Numbered from the stretch's first letter, positions 26,834 to 35,122 are shown. The stretch is 64,000 nt of DNA from Acidimicrobiales bacterium AG-410-I20 (GCA_003215175.1 QCKS01000004.1:1-64000), one strand, 5' to 3'. Notes: generated by a model from the letters alone, not told the origin. Numbers and translations are program-made.

Positions 26834-28086
26834 TGCTGTGTCCCTTGTAATTCTGCTGCATCAAGAGCTAGCACTGATTGGAGTAGAACATTTGCTCCTG
26901 CGACCAAATCTTCTCTATCGGTATGTTCATTAGGGTTGTGACTAATTCCATCTTTGCTCGGTACAAAAATCATTCCTGTTGGGCACACTCGCGCGAGCAT
27001 CTGCGCATCATGGCCCGCTCCTGATGGCATATGTGTTGCGCTAAGGCCAAGATCAGAAGCGGTTTCAGAAACTATTTCTATTACTTGTTGATCAAAGACA
27101 ACTGGTTCGAAACGGGCGAGAGAACGGGATTCAATAGTTACGCCTTCCGACTCTTCTAAAGAATTAACACATTCTTTTATTTGATTCTCTGCTTCAACTA
27201 ATAAGGTCTCATCTGTATTGCGAAGATCCACAGTTAAGCGTGCTTCTCGTGCAACAACGTTGACAAGGTCTGGGTGTAGATTCATCCTTCCTACCGTTGC
27301 GACTTGACGTCCCCCCATACGAGTTGCGACTTCCCGTGCTTCTGTAGCTATTCGCGCTGCAACATAACCTGCGTCATGTCGTAAATGCATTGGGGTGGTT
27401 CCAGCGTGATTAGATTGGCCTTTTACTACATATTCGGTCCATGAGATTCCTTGTACCCCTGTAACTACTCCTATTGTTTTGCCTTCGTCTTCTAACAAGG
27501 GACCTTGTTCTATATGTAATTCAATGAAAGCGCGAGGCGGTATAGCGGGGCAAGGGGCTGGACCTCGGTATCCGATTCGAGTTAATTCTTCTCCGAGGAT
27601 CGCTCCGTCAATAGCTTCTATTTCAAGAGCTTCTTCAAGAGATAAGCCCCCAACGTAAACAAGGCTCCCAAGCATGTCTGGAGGGAATCGAGCTCCTTCT
27701 TCATCTGTGAAAAATCCCACTCCGACAGGATGTTGTGTATCTATCTCATTTTCTATAAGTGTCTCTATTAACTCAATTCCGGCGAGAACTCCTAAATTTC
27801 CGTCATAGCGTCCTCCGGTGGCGACGGTATCTATGTGGCTTCCAGTAAGAGTTGGTGGACCATCGATATTTCCAGGACGAGTGGCTATGACATTACCTAT
27901 GCCATCGATGCTTATTTCTAAACCAAGGTCTTTCATCCAAGTAACAACTAAATCACGACCTTCGCGATCTTCGTCTGTAAGAGCTAGCCGGCAAGATCCG
28001 GTGCTTTCATATGGTCCGATAGCGGCAAGGTCTTCAATGCGTTGGATTAAACGGTCTCCATTAATTCTTAAAGATTGAAGGTCCAT
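26830..28086 (-). CDS. Allantoate amidohydrolase/N-carbamoyl-L-amino acid hydrolase (M20 family)
   Basis: A 418-residue M20-type dizinc amidohydrolase. The ligands are His and Asp in GSHIDTV and GGRYDGNLG, Glu in TDEEGARF, His in LHIEQGP and a final GAGHDAQM. The HIEQGP motif marks the AllC/HyuC/UAH branch acting on allantoate, ureidoglycolate or N-carbamoyl-L-amino acids. It overlaps the nitrilase gene by 4 bases and follows the molybdenum subunit stop by 2. Having both an M20 and a nitrilase-type decarbamoylase in one operon suggests two sequential decarbamoylation steps, or both stereoisomers being handled. The family is firm and the substrate inferred. Confidence 0.85.
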   Translation of the reverse strand: MDLQSLRINGDRLIQRIEDLAAIGPYESTGSCRLALTDEDREGRDLVVTWMKDLGLEISIDGIGNVIATRPGNIDGPPTLTGSHIDTVATGGRYDGNLGVLAGIELIETLIENEIDTQHPVGVGFFTDEEGARFPPDMLGSLVYVGGLSLEEALEIEAIDGAILGEELTRIGYRGPAPCPAIPPRAFIELHIEQGPLLEDEGKTIGVVTGVQGISWTEYVVKGQSNHAGTTPMHLRHDAGYVAARIATEAREVATRMGGRQVATVGRMNLHPDLVNVVAREARLTVDLRNTDETLLVEAENQIKECVNSLEESEGVTIESRSLARFEPVVFDQQVIEIVSETASDLGLSATHMPSGAGHDAQMLARVCPTGMIFVPSKDGISHNPNEHTDREDLVAGANVLLQSVLALDAAELQGTQQ

Positions 28087-28088
28087 TG

Positions 28089-30362
28089 TTAATCCTCCTC
28101 TACTGAGACGATGTCAGTGAATCGGACAGGGACTCTTGGGAGTTCTAAGTTAGTCGCTTCTCTTATAGCCGCAACGACAGCCGCAGTTGAAGAAATTGAA
28201 GGAGGTTCGCCTATACCTTTTGCTCCGAAGGGAGCGCCAGGTTCAGGTTGTTCAATAATTGCTGCAATTTCAACTGGTGGCATATCCAATGCTGTAGGGA
28301 TGAGATAGTCAGTGAAAGATGCGTTTCGAATATTGCCTTCTGTTACCAGAACTTCTTCCATGACTGCTAGCCCTAAACCTTGAGCTGCTCCTCCTTCTAG
28401 TTGCCCAACTGCTTGTAATGGATTAAGCAACCTACCTACATCTTGTGATGTAATAAGTTCAACTACTTTTACTAGGCCGAGTTCAGGATCTACGTCTACC
28501 ACTGCTTTATGAGCAGAGAAAGCGAAAGATACGTGGGCATCTCCTTGTCCGTTTTCATCTAAAGGAAACGTTGGTGCATGCCGATACTCAACTCTGGCTT
28601 CTAATGGTTCAGATGTAGCCTCCTCTAAACTTATTGTGAAGTCTTCATTTAGTGAGGTGACTTGACCATCTACTAAAACGAGATTGTCTATGTCTACTTG
28701 GTGCTCTACCGCTAGTTTTTCTAGTAGTTTTACTCGAACTTCTTCGCATGCTTTTTGAACTGCTCCACCTGACATCCATGTCTGACGGCTCGCTGAGGTT
28801 GAACCTGCTGAGCCGACTGTTTGAGTTGCCGCTGGAGCCAAGATGACCTCTTCTACTCCTAAGATTTCGCGAGTAATTTGCTGAGCTAGTGTGACAAATC
28901 CTTGCCCTACTTCGGCACAAGCGCATGTGATAGTAGCTACTCCATTTTCTAACTGGCATAAGGCTGAACTGAAATCGTCGAATCCTTCGGAAAACATAAG
29001 GTTCTTGAAACCTACTGCGATGGCTTCTCCTCGGGAGATATGTTCTGGGTCTGCTGTTCGACCGGCTCCGCCTGGAAGAGACATTGGATCCGTGGATTCC
29101 TGACAAGTGGAAGTGTGTTCTGCACAAGTTTGAATCACTTCAGCTACAGGGGCTGTTCCTGTAATTGTTTGTCCGGTAAGGAGTTTGTCTCCAGGCTTTA
29201 AAGCATTTTTTATTCTGATTTCTACTGGATCCATATTGAGTGCACGAGCTAACTTGTCCATCTGTGCTTCATGACCTACACAAGTTTGTACTGCCCCAAA
29301 GCCTCTCATCGCTCCGCAAGGTGGATTATTTGTTCGGACAACAACTCCTTCAATATCTGCGCTTGGGATCCGATATGGCCCCGCGGCAAAACAAGTTGCG
29401 TTAGCTATAACTGCTCCACTTGAAGATGCATAAGCTCCTCCATCAAGCAGAACTTTTGCTTCAACTCTGAGTAAGTTTCCTTTTGAATCTGCATGGTGGC
29501 GATACCACATCTTTGCTGGGTGTCGATGAACATGACCATGGAACGACTCTTCACGCGAATAAATCATCTTTACTGCTCTATTTGTTCGCATTGCCAACAT
29601 GCATAAATGAACATGGAGGCTCAAATCTTCTCTAGCTCCAAAAGCCCCGCCTACACCAGCCAAAGTAATGCGTACTCTTTCTTCTTCGAGCCCTAGGCAT
29701 GAGGCCACCTGTGATCGATCTGCATGCAGCCATTGAGTTGATATATACAGATCGACTCCCCCATCTTCGCCCGGGACCGCAAGTCCAGACTCAGGGCCAA
29801 GAAATGCTTGATCTTGCATCCCAACTTCATAAATACCTTCTACCTGAATTTCTCCCTGAACTTCTTGATCCCCATGGCGCAAATTTATTCTGCGGATCAA
29901 GTTCCCGTCTGGATGAATGAAATCTGTTTCTTCTGCCAGTTCTGGGTCTGTCAGTGGCGCCATTTCTTCATATTCAACTTGTATTGCATTAAGTGCTCGA
30001 CGAACAATTTCCGGATGATCAGCTGCAACAATCGCTACTGGTTCTCCTTCGTAACGAATAATTTCTTCAGCCATGACTGGTTGATCCGCATGCTCTAAGC
30101 CATATAGGTTCTGCCCTGGTACGTCTTCATGAGTTAAAACAGCCTGCACGCCATCAATGAGTAATGCCTCGGTAATATCTAGCCGAGTTATACGAGCAGA
30201 GGGGAAGGGTGAACGCAAAGTCCCTCCCCAAAGCATATTTTTATGCCAAAGATCGCTAGAGAACGCGAACGAGCCATTTACTTTAGGTACTCCATCTGGT
30301 CGCGGCGCAGACTCGCCTATGCGCGGCCCCGATACAGGCGTTTCTGTTTTTAAGTCACTCAT
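28089..30362 (-). CDS. Xanthine dehydrogenase-type molybdopterin-binding subunit
   Basis: A ~757-residue large subunit of a xanthine oxidase-family hydroxylase. Visible are GVGGAFGAREDLS (about residue 240), the active-site loop CGAMRGFGAVQ, GSAGSTSASRQTW, and the C-terminal GAKGIGEPPS with the catalytic Glu. The loop is purine-hydroxylase-like and not the AYRCSFR loop of CO dehydrogenase form I. The preferred ATG is at 30362, overlapping the 2Fe-2S gene end by 8 bases; an in-frame ATG at 30374 is possible. With the two next genes it makes a three-subunit (FAD, 2Fe-2S, Mo) enzyme. Confidence 0.9.
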   Translation of the reverse strand: MSDLKTETPVSGPRIGESAPRPDGVPKVNGSFAFSSDLWHKNMLWGGTLRSPFPSARITRLDITEALLIDGVQAVLTHEDVPGQNLYGLEHADQPVMAEEIIRYEGEPVAIVAADHPEIVRRALNAIQVEYEEMAPLTDPELAEETDFIHPDGNLIRRINLRHGDQEVQGEIQVEGIYEVGMQDQAFLGPESGLAVPGEDGGVDLYISTQWLHADRSQVASCLGLEEERVRITLAGVGGAFGAREDLSLHVHLCMLAMRTNRAVKMIYSREESFHGHVHRHPAKMWYRHHADSKGNLLRVEAKVLLDGGAYASSSGAVIANATCFAAGPYRIPSADIEGVVVRTNNPPCGAMRGFGAVQTCVGHEAQMDKLARALNMDPVEIRIKNALKPGDKLLTGQTITGTAPVAEVIQTCAEHTSTCQESTDPMSLPGGAGRTADPEHISRGEAIAVGFKNLMFSEGFDDFSSALCQLENGVATITCACAEVGQGFVTLAQQITREILGVEEVILAPAATQTVGSAGSTSASRQTWMSGGAVQKACEEVRVKLLEKLAVEHQVDIDNLVLVDGQVTSLNEDFTISLEEATSEPLEARVEYRHAPTFPLDENGQGDAHVSFAFSAHKAVVDVDPELGLVKVVELITSQDVGRLLNPLQAVGQLEGGAAQGLGLAVMEEVLVTEGNIRNASFTDYLIPTALDMPPVEIAAIIEQPEPGAPFGAKGIGEPPSISSTAAVVAAIREATNLELPRVPVRFTDIVSVEED

Positions 30363-30843
30363 GATTTTCCCCACGTCGAGAGGCAGCAGCGATTTGTACG
30401 GCTTCTAGAATCCGTCCATACCCAGTGCATCGACAGAGATTTCCGCTTATGGCTTCTCGCACAGTTAGGTCATCTGGGTTTTGATTTTCTTCTAAGAGAT
30501 GATCAATAGTCACTAAAAGGCCTGGAGTGCAAAATCCGCATTGAACAGCACCTGCTTCTATAAATGCTTGTTGGACATCGCCGAGTTCTCCTTCTGGGGC
30601 AAGTCCTTCAATAGTTGTGATTTCTTGATCAATTGCTGAGCCGGCTAGCACTAAGCAGCTGCACACAATTTCTTCATCTATTCGAACTGAACAGGAACCG
30701 CATTCGCCTTCTTCGCACGCATTTTTTGCTCCAGGGAATCCTAAACGTTCGCGTAAAACCCAAAGAAGGCTTTCGCCTGTCCAAGCATCTAAAACTTGGT
30801 GATTTTCTCCATTGACTTTGAGAGTATAAAAGTCGTTACTCAT
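30355..30843 (-). CDS. 2Fe-2S subunit of the three-part molybdenum hydroxylase
   Basis: A 162-residue iron-sulphur subunit. The plant-type cluster cysteines lie in CEEGECGSCSV (about residues 43-53) and the helical-domain cluster in CGFCTPG and CRCTGYGR (about 105-145). It carries electrons from the molybdenum cofactor to FAD. It overlaps the FAD subunit gene by 4 bases (ATGA at 30840-30843) and the molybdenum subunit gene by 8. All three subunits are therefore encoded in one tightly coupled unit in the order FAD, 2Fe-2S, Mo. Confidence 0.93.
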   Translation of the reverse strand: MSNDFYTLKVNGENHQVLDAWTGESLLWVLRERLGFPGAKNACEEGECGSCSVRIDEEIVCSCLVLAGSAIDQEITTIEGLAPEGELGDVQQAFIEAGAVQCGFCTPGLLVTIDHLLEENQNPDDLTVREAISGNLCRCTGYGRILEAVQIAAASRRGENHE

Positions 30844-31691
30844 GAAATCTCCTCACTAAAAACTCTGGATGCTGCTCGTCTGGATAAAACTCTTATCGCA
30901 TGGCGTCGGTACGCTGCTGAACCACGATGGTCATCTATGGGTCTTGCTGCGCTAGAACATAATGCTGCAAAATTATCTAAAACTTCAGGCCTTACTGTGT
31001 TTTGTTCCCAATTCACTTCGCCAGAAATGAAATCTTCAGCCTCTGTGGGACGAATAGGAACTGGTCCTACCGTGCCCAAACAACTCTTGACTTGCTTTTC
31101 TTGATGATCTGTTAAGAGAGTAAACGAAGCAACAGAAATGACCATTGCATTACGCGGTCCTATTTTGCAGAATTCTTGTGGTCCTTCTAGTACTGGAACA
31201 CGAATTTTCTCAATTAGTTCCCCTGGATTCAGGGAATTACTTTTCACTCCAGTAATAAACTCGTCTATGGGGACTTCCTTGACTGTAGTTTTTGATCGAA
31301 TTGTAAGAATTGCATTTAGTGCAAAAAGAGCTGGAAGTGTGTCTCCAGCAGGCGACGATGTCCCTAAATTTCCACCTATTGTTCCTGCGTTACGAATTTG
31401 TGGTGATCCCACTGTTCTTGCTGCTTGCGCTAACGCAGGTACGAGAGATGAAAGTTCTTCTCCCATCAGTTCTGTGTAAGTAACTGCTGCGCCTAAATGA
31501 AGCCAGTCCCCTTCATGTTCCCAATCTTGTAGTTCAGGTACACGTCCTATTGAGATGACCTGTTCGACTGGTCTGGTTCCTTTATTTACTTCAACCATCA
31601 CATCAGTTCCGCCAGCAAGAATTAGAGCATTCGGATGTTCTTCTAAAGCCGAAAGGGCATCGTCAAGTGAGCGCGCGACAGTAACTGGCAT
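30840..31691 (-). CDS. FAD-binding subunit of molybdenum hydroxylase
   Basis: A 283-residue CoxM/XdhB-type FAD subunit. The FAD loops are visible as LAGGTDVMVEVN (about residues 20-31) and TIGGNLGTSSPAGDT (about 105-119), with the usual C-terminal domain after residue 175. It is the first gene of the minus-strand catabolic run and the only FAD subunit gene in the window, although two molybdenum hydroxylases are encoded. It may therefore serve both. Its ATG has no ribosome site and lies 8 bases from an inverted repeat shared with the divergent regulator gene. Confidence 0.92.
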   Translation of the reverse strand: MPVTVARSLDDALSALEEHPNALILAGGTDVMVEVNKGTRPVEQVISIGRVPELQDWEHEGDWLHLGAAVTYTELMGEELSSLVPALAQAARTVGSPQIRNAGTIGGNLGTSSPAGDTLPALFALNAILTIRSKTTVKEVPIDEFITGVKSNSLNPGELIEKIRVPVLEGPQEFCKIGPRNAMVISVASFTLLTDHQEKQVKSCLGTVGPVPIRPTEAEDFISGEVNWEQNTVRPEVLDNFAALCSSAARPIDDHRGSAAYRRHAIRVLSRRAASRVFSEEIS

Positions 31692-31698
31692 AAGTATT

Positions 31699-31721
31699 AA
31701 TGTTGCCGATTTTTCAACATT
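31699..31721. promoter_or_regulatory. Inverted-repeat operator candidate in the divergent promoter region
   Basis: A perfect 7-base inverted repeat (AATGTTG, 9-base spacer, CAACATT) lies in the 64-base gap between the FAD-subunit gene (minus) and the HTH regulator gene (plus). It abuts the TTGTCA of the regulator promoter on one side and lies 8 bases before the FAD-subunit ATG on the other. One bound regulator could therefore control both directions. Total length of 23 bases with arm centres about 1.5 helical turns apart fits a dimeric HTH protein. Confidence 0.55.
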
Positions 31722-31749
31722 TTGTCAACTTTCTTATATGCGATACGGT
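31722..31749 (+). promoter_or_regulatory. Promoter of the HTH regulator gene
   Basis: TTGTCA at 31722-31727, a 16-base spacer and TACGGT at 31744-31749 form a plausible sigma-70-type promoter. The -10 hexamer ends 6 bases before the GTG at 31756, so the transcript would be leaderless. The -35 directly follows the inverted repeat, so a bound regulator would block polymerase, consistent with autorepression. Confidence 0.45.
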
Positions 31750-31755
31750 TAAAAC

Positions 31756-32121
31756 GTGGATTTATACAGTCATCCTCTTTTGAAAGCTCTTGCTCCTGTT
31801 GCTGAGGCTTTAGGAGCACGTTTACTTTTACCAAGTGAAGTTACTGAGGTGGATTTTCCTTTATTTTGGGAAGACGAGCTAGTTGGCGGATTACGACGCC
31901 CGGATTTACACAAAGCCTTGAGTCACCTGCTTTTAATGGCAGAACAAGAAATCGGAACTTCGCGAGAAAATATGACTCGATTGGAAAAGCAACAAGCTGT
32001 TTCTCTCTTAAATGATTGGGGGGCTTTCACACTACGTAAATCAGTTGAAGATGTTGCTGAAGCTCTTGGAGTGAGCCGATTCACGATCTACAACTATTTA
32101 GAGCATGCTGAATCTAAGTGA
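31756..32121 (+). CDS. Small HTH transcriptional regulator (YheO/DauR-type DNA-binding domain)
   Basis: A 121-residue protein. The C-terminal ~50 residues form a helix-turn-helix with VEDVAEALGVSRFTIYNYLE, close to the HTH found at the end of YheO/DauR regulators. The N-terminal ~65 residues are helical and are not the PAS-like domain of full-length YheO proteins. The gene starts with GTG and is divergent from the molybdenum hydroxylase operon, with an inverted repeat between them. It is therefore the likely local regulator, perhaps sensing a purine or a breakdown product. The ligand is unknown. Confidence 0.75.
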   Translation: MDLYSHPLLKALAPVAEALGARLLLPSEVTEVDFPLFWEDELVGGLRRPDLHKALSHLLLMAEQEIGTSRENMTRLEKQQAVSLLNDWGAFTLRKSVEDVAEALGVSRFTIYNYLEHAESK

Positions 32122-32625
32122 CTAGGCGTCTAATACTTTGTGTGACGCAGTCCCGAGATCCACGACAGGTGGTTCGGTTGACCAAGGAAAGTTGATCCAT
32201 TGATCTGTGTATTTCCAAACATAATCGCAGTCAACTACTGAGTGAGATTTCTGATAAAGGACTGCTGAACGAACTTCAGCTACTTGCTCTAGTGCTGTGT
32301 CCCGAACCAGTTCCAGTGTGTGTCCAGTGTCTGCTACGTCATCTGCAATAAGAACCTTTGCGTCATCAAGATTGACCCAGTCAACATAAGGTGGGAGTAC
32401 TACCGGAAGGTCAAGTCTTTCGTCTATGCCGGTGTAATACTCTACGTTAATTACGTAAAGATTTTTCACTGCCATGGCATAGCCAAGCGATCCAGCGACA
32501 AACATCCCACCTCGTACTATGGCCAGAATCATGTCGGGCCTATATCCGTCGTCTGCAATAGTTTGAGCGAGTTGCCTTACAGCAGAACCGTATTTTGCCC
32601 AATCCATTTCTTCACGTTCTTCCAC
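32122..32625 (-). CDS. Purine-type phosphoribosyltransferase
   Basis: A 167-residue type I phosphoribosyltransferase. The PRPP-binding loop is VLIADDVADTGHTL (about residues 88-101), with two acidic residues before ADTG, and YVINVEYYTG precedes it. Size and motif fit hypoxanthine/xanthine/guanine-type salvage enzymes, and the location next to a purine degradation island supports this. The base specificity is not readable. AAAGGAG lies 8 bases before the GTG at 32625, which fixes the start. The stop codons of this gene and the convergent regulator gene are adjacent. Confidence 0.75.
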   Translation of the reverse strand: MEEREEMDWAKYGSAVRQLAQTIADDGYRPDMILAIVRGGMFVAGSLGYAMAVKNLYVINVEYYTGIDERLDLPVVLPPYVDWVNLDDAKVLIADDVADTGHTLELVRDTALEQVAEVRSAVLYQKSHSVVDCDYVWKYTDQWINFPWSTEPPVVDLGTASHKVLDA

Positions 32626-32657
32626 GGCATTCGCTCCTTTCTTTCAATTTATGAAAC

Positions 32658-33968
32658 CTAGCCTGTCATTAACACTAGACCAATGATGGTGTATATGACC
32701 ATTACAACAAGCATGGGATACTGACTTCGTAGAGCCGTTCTAGCTGACCACAGTTCTACTGACCTGTCGTGAGCGAACAAGACGCCTAAAAGATGCCCTC
32801 CAACAATTGAACCTATTTGTATCCAACCGATTGTCGTAGTTGATATCACCGTCCAATTAATTGCATGACTGGCCGTATTAAATATGTCCCATCCTTGACC
32901 ATAAGGGTCAGAAAGTAGAATTTTGAAGGCTTGGCCTTCAAGTAGAAGTAGCGAGAAATAATGGGCTATGTCATAACCCAAAAAAATTGGGATTAAGGAG
33001 CCGCCGAGTTTGTATGCAAAATTCTTGTCCGAAGTTAAGCGAGAGCCAATACGAGAGGCCTGATGGTAAGCCAATCCGATGATTAGTGACACCCATGCCA
33101 AACCTAGAGTATTTACCAGTGTCCAACTTGCGCCTGTCTTTCCGACAATCAGGTCTAGCCACCAATCAGTTCGTGATACTCCGTCAAAAGCTGTTCCTCC
33201 TAAAGCAGCTAAAACAACAGCTACAGACGCTGGTGTCATTCGGAGAGATGAAATCCCGACAAATGGATAACGAATCCTCAGTTTATTTTTTTGATCAACA
33301 AAGATTGGGGAGATAGCCGCGGCAAGTGAGAACAGCACTCCAAACCCTTCAATTTTTCTAGTTTCTTCCCAACCCCATCTCCAGGTCATAAGCAAAAGTA
33401 GGACGGCGTAGATCAAAATGCACCAGCCCAATACACGCGGACTTGACCCATGATGATAAGCCAACTCCAGCCAATGAAATACTGTGATTGGGGCTAATGC
33501 AAGCCACCCTGAAGTTAGCCATTTGGGAGCTACGCTTTCACTGTTTGGTCTAATTCGGTCTATCCATTTGCCAAGATTCTCCCAGGGGCTAATGACTTTC
33601 CAGTAGGGACCTAAAACTGCTGCAGACAAAGGCATCCCAACCCAAAAAATGATAAAGATCGTAGTAGGCGCAATATTTGAAACAGTGTTGTCTGGCCCAA
33701 AGAAACAAGCCGTCAAAACAACTAGGAAAAGCGTCATCGCTATCGCCTGAACTAAAAGTAAAAATATCTGAGTCAGAAATTTAGGCGTGGGAACTAAGCG
33801 CCCAATTAAGGCTTGCGGAAATTTGGGATGATGCCAAAGTAAACCCAAGGCCGCAAAAGAAAGCAGAAGAGCTATGGCGCCACTCCATGCCGCTATCCAT
33901 TCTGAAATTGGAAGGTCACTTCGACCTCCAACGCCGTGAGCAAGTAACAAACTAAGAACAGAGTGCAC
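32658..33968 (-). CDS. Polytopic membrane protein of unknown function
   Basis: A 436-residue protein with roughly ten to twelve hydrophobic segments. It opens with HSVLSLLLAHGVGGRSDLPI, and the AHGVGGR-DLP start is one I associate with actinobacterial membrane proteins that databases have labelled fenitrothion hydrolase. That label comes from memory and should not be read as a function. The GTG start shares one base with the stop of the upstream lipoprotein gene (TAGTG), so translation is coupled and the two proteins probably work together at the membrane. Confidence 0.65.
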   Translation of the reverse strand: MHSVLSLLLAHGVGGRSDLPISEWIAAWSGAIALLLSFAALGLLWHHPKFPQALIGRLVPTPKFLTQIFLLLVQAIAMTLFLVVLTACFFGPDNTVSNIAPTTIFIIFWVGMPLSAAVLGPYWKVISPWENLGKWIDRIRPNSESVAPKWLTSGWLALAPITVFHWLELAYHHGSSPRVLGWCILIYAVLLLLMTWRWGWEETRKIEGFGVLFSLAAAISPIFVDQKNKLRIRYPFVGISSLRMTPASVAVVLAALGGTAFDGVSRTDWWLDLIVGKTGASWTLVNTLGLAWVSLIIGLAYHQASRIGSRLTSDKNFAYKLGGSLIPIFLGYDIAHYFSLLLLEGQAFKILLSDPYGQGWDIFNTASHAINWTVISTTTIGWIQIGSIVGGHLLGVLFAHDRSVELWSARTALRSQYPMLVVMVIYTIIGLVLMTG

Positions 33969-34498
33969 TATGAAACTTCAAGAGAAAGTATTTGATATCC
34001 AGCGTCATGAAGTTCTCCTTCAAAAACTCCCGGAATGTCTGCTTCAAATATGAGAGTTGCTGGCTCGTTTGGAGCTATTTGGAGAGTTAAGTCATACGCA
34101 TGGAGGTGAAATTCATCTTCTACATCCGACGACACCGTAATCCTTATCTGATCGCCGATCTTCGCTTTCAGTCTTTGGATCCCTCCAACAACAGTTCCGC
34201 TTTCTATTTCAACGGTAACTCCAAGAGGTTCTTCTGCAGGCGGCTCCGTTGGCTCCACAGGCGGCTCCGTCGACTCCACAGGCGGTTCTGTCAATTCCAC
34301 AGGCGGTTCCGTTGACTCCACAGGCGGTTCCGTTGTAGTCATACTGAGATTTTCTTGAGTTTCTCCTCCTTCATCAGTTTCTTCAAGGTACGTATTGTTT
34401 GAACTAATTAAAGAATCATCAAGCCCGTCACCAGAACTACAAGAAAACAGAACCAAGATTGCTAAGGCAACAAGAGCATTCCTTACAAAACGAATCAT
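33968..34498 (-). CDS. Lipoprotein with Pro/Glu repeat linker and cupredoxin-like domain
   Basis: A 176-residue lipoprotein. The signal peptide ends in a lipobox FSC (Cys about residue 20). A linker of five 7-residue TEPPVES-type repeats (about 53-87) leads to a C-terminal beta-rich domain of ~85 residues with EFHLHAYDL and GVFEGELHDAG, which looks like a cupredoxin-type beta sandwich. The His residues could bind metal, but no Cys or Met ligand is visible, so copper binding is doubtful. It is coupled to the following membrane protein gene by a one-base overlap. Confidence 0.7.
   Translation of the reverse strand: MIRFVRNALVALAILVLFSCSSGDGLDDSLISSNNTYLEETDEGGETQENLSMTTTEPPVESTEPPVELTEPPVESTEPPVEPTEPPAEEPLGVTVEIESGTVVGGIQRLKAKIGDQIRITVSSDVEDEFHLHAYDLTLQIAPNEPATLIFEADIPGVFEGELHDAGYQILSLEVS
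34237..34341 (-). repeat. Five tandem 21-base repeats encoding Pro/Glu heptapeptides
   Basis: The sequence CAGGCGGYTCYGT... recurs every 21 bases, at 34237, 34258, 34279, 34300 and 34321, and encodes the TEPPVEx repeats of the lipoprotein linker. The repeats differ mainly at third codon positions and at the variable seventh residue. An exact multiple of three keeps the frame, so copy number can change and alter only the tether length. Confidence 0.9.
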
Positions 34499-34501
34499 AT
34501 T

Positions 34502-35122
34502 TCAACCTTCTATTTGAGCATGCTGTCTAATCCAAGTGTGCATTGCGATACCTGATGCTACCCCAGCATTAATAGAGCGTGTTGATCCGTATTGCGAGAT
34601 GGAACATACTTTAATTACAGCTTCTCGGGCTTGAGGTGAGAGTCCCGGTCCCTCTTGCCCCAATAACAAAACACATCTTTCAGGTAGTTCCGTTTTCTCT
34701 ATCGGGACCGAACCCGGAAGATTATCTATTCCGATAATTGGAAGTTCTTCATTGCCTGCCCATTCAAGTAAGTCTTCAATGGTTGGATGGTGACTTACGT
34801 GTTGATAACGGTCGGTGACCATTGCTCCACGTCGATTCCACTTCCGTCGGCCAACGATGTGTACTCCTGCAGCAAGAAATGCATTGGCATTACGAACCAC
34901 TGTTCCAATATTTAAGTCATGTGACCAATTCTCTATTGCTATATGGAAGCTGTGACGTCTCAAATCAAGTTCTTCAACAATGGCTTCTCGGCTCCAGTAT
35001 CTAAACCGGTCTATAACATTACGCCGATCTCCATTAGCGAGAAGTTCTGGATCATAACGAGAATCGGTGGGCCAAGGATCAGGATGCGGTCCGACTCCTA
35101 CTTCTGATTCTCTCTCTTGCAC
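34502..35122 (-). CDS. TrmH/SpoU-family RNA 2'-O-methyltransferase
   Basis: A 206-residue SPOUT methyltransferase. The three SpoU motifs are present: NIGTVVRNANAF (motif 1, about residue 72), LLLGQEGPGLS (motif 2, about 153) and GSTRSINAGVASGIAMH (motif 3, about 177), which together form the knot that binds S-adenosylmethionine. It should methylate a ribose in tRNA or rRNA. The exact target cannot be told. It lies just upstream of the lipoprotein gene with a 3-base gap, but a functional link is unlikely. Confidence 0.87.
   Translation of the reverse strand: MQERESEVGVGPHPDPWPTDSRYDPELLANGDRRNVIDRFRYWSREAIVEELDLRRHSFHIAIENWSHDLNIGTVVRNANAFLAAGVHIVGRRKWNRRGAMVTDRYQHVSHHPTIEDLLEWAGNEELPIIGIDNLPGSVPIEKTELPERCVLLLGQEGPGLSPQAREAVIKVCSISQYGSTRSINAGVASGIAMHTWIRQHAQIEG

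Noticed and set aside
28645-29127. A 160-codon minus-strand open frame inside the molybdenum subunit gene
   Set aside because: It lies fully inside the molybdopterin-subunit gene in another frame, has Ser/Arg-rich composition typical of shadow frames and no ribosome site.
28089-31691. Aerobic CO dehydrogenase (CoxMSL) as the identity of the three-subunit molybdenum enzyme
   Set aside because: The active-site loop reads CGAMRGFG, as in purine hydroxylases, and not AYRCSFR or AYRGAGR of Cox forms; the neighbours are deaminases and decarbamoylases.
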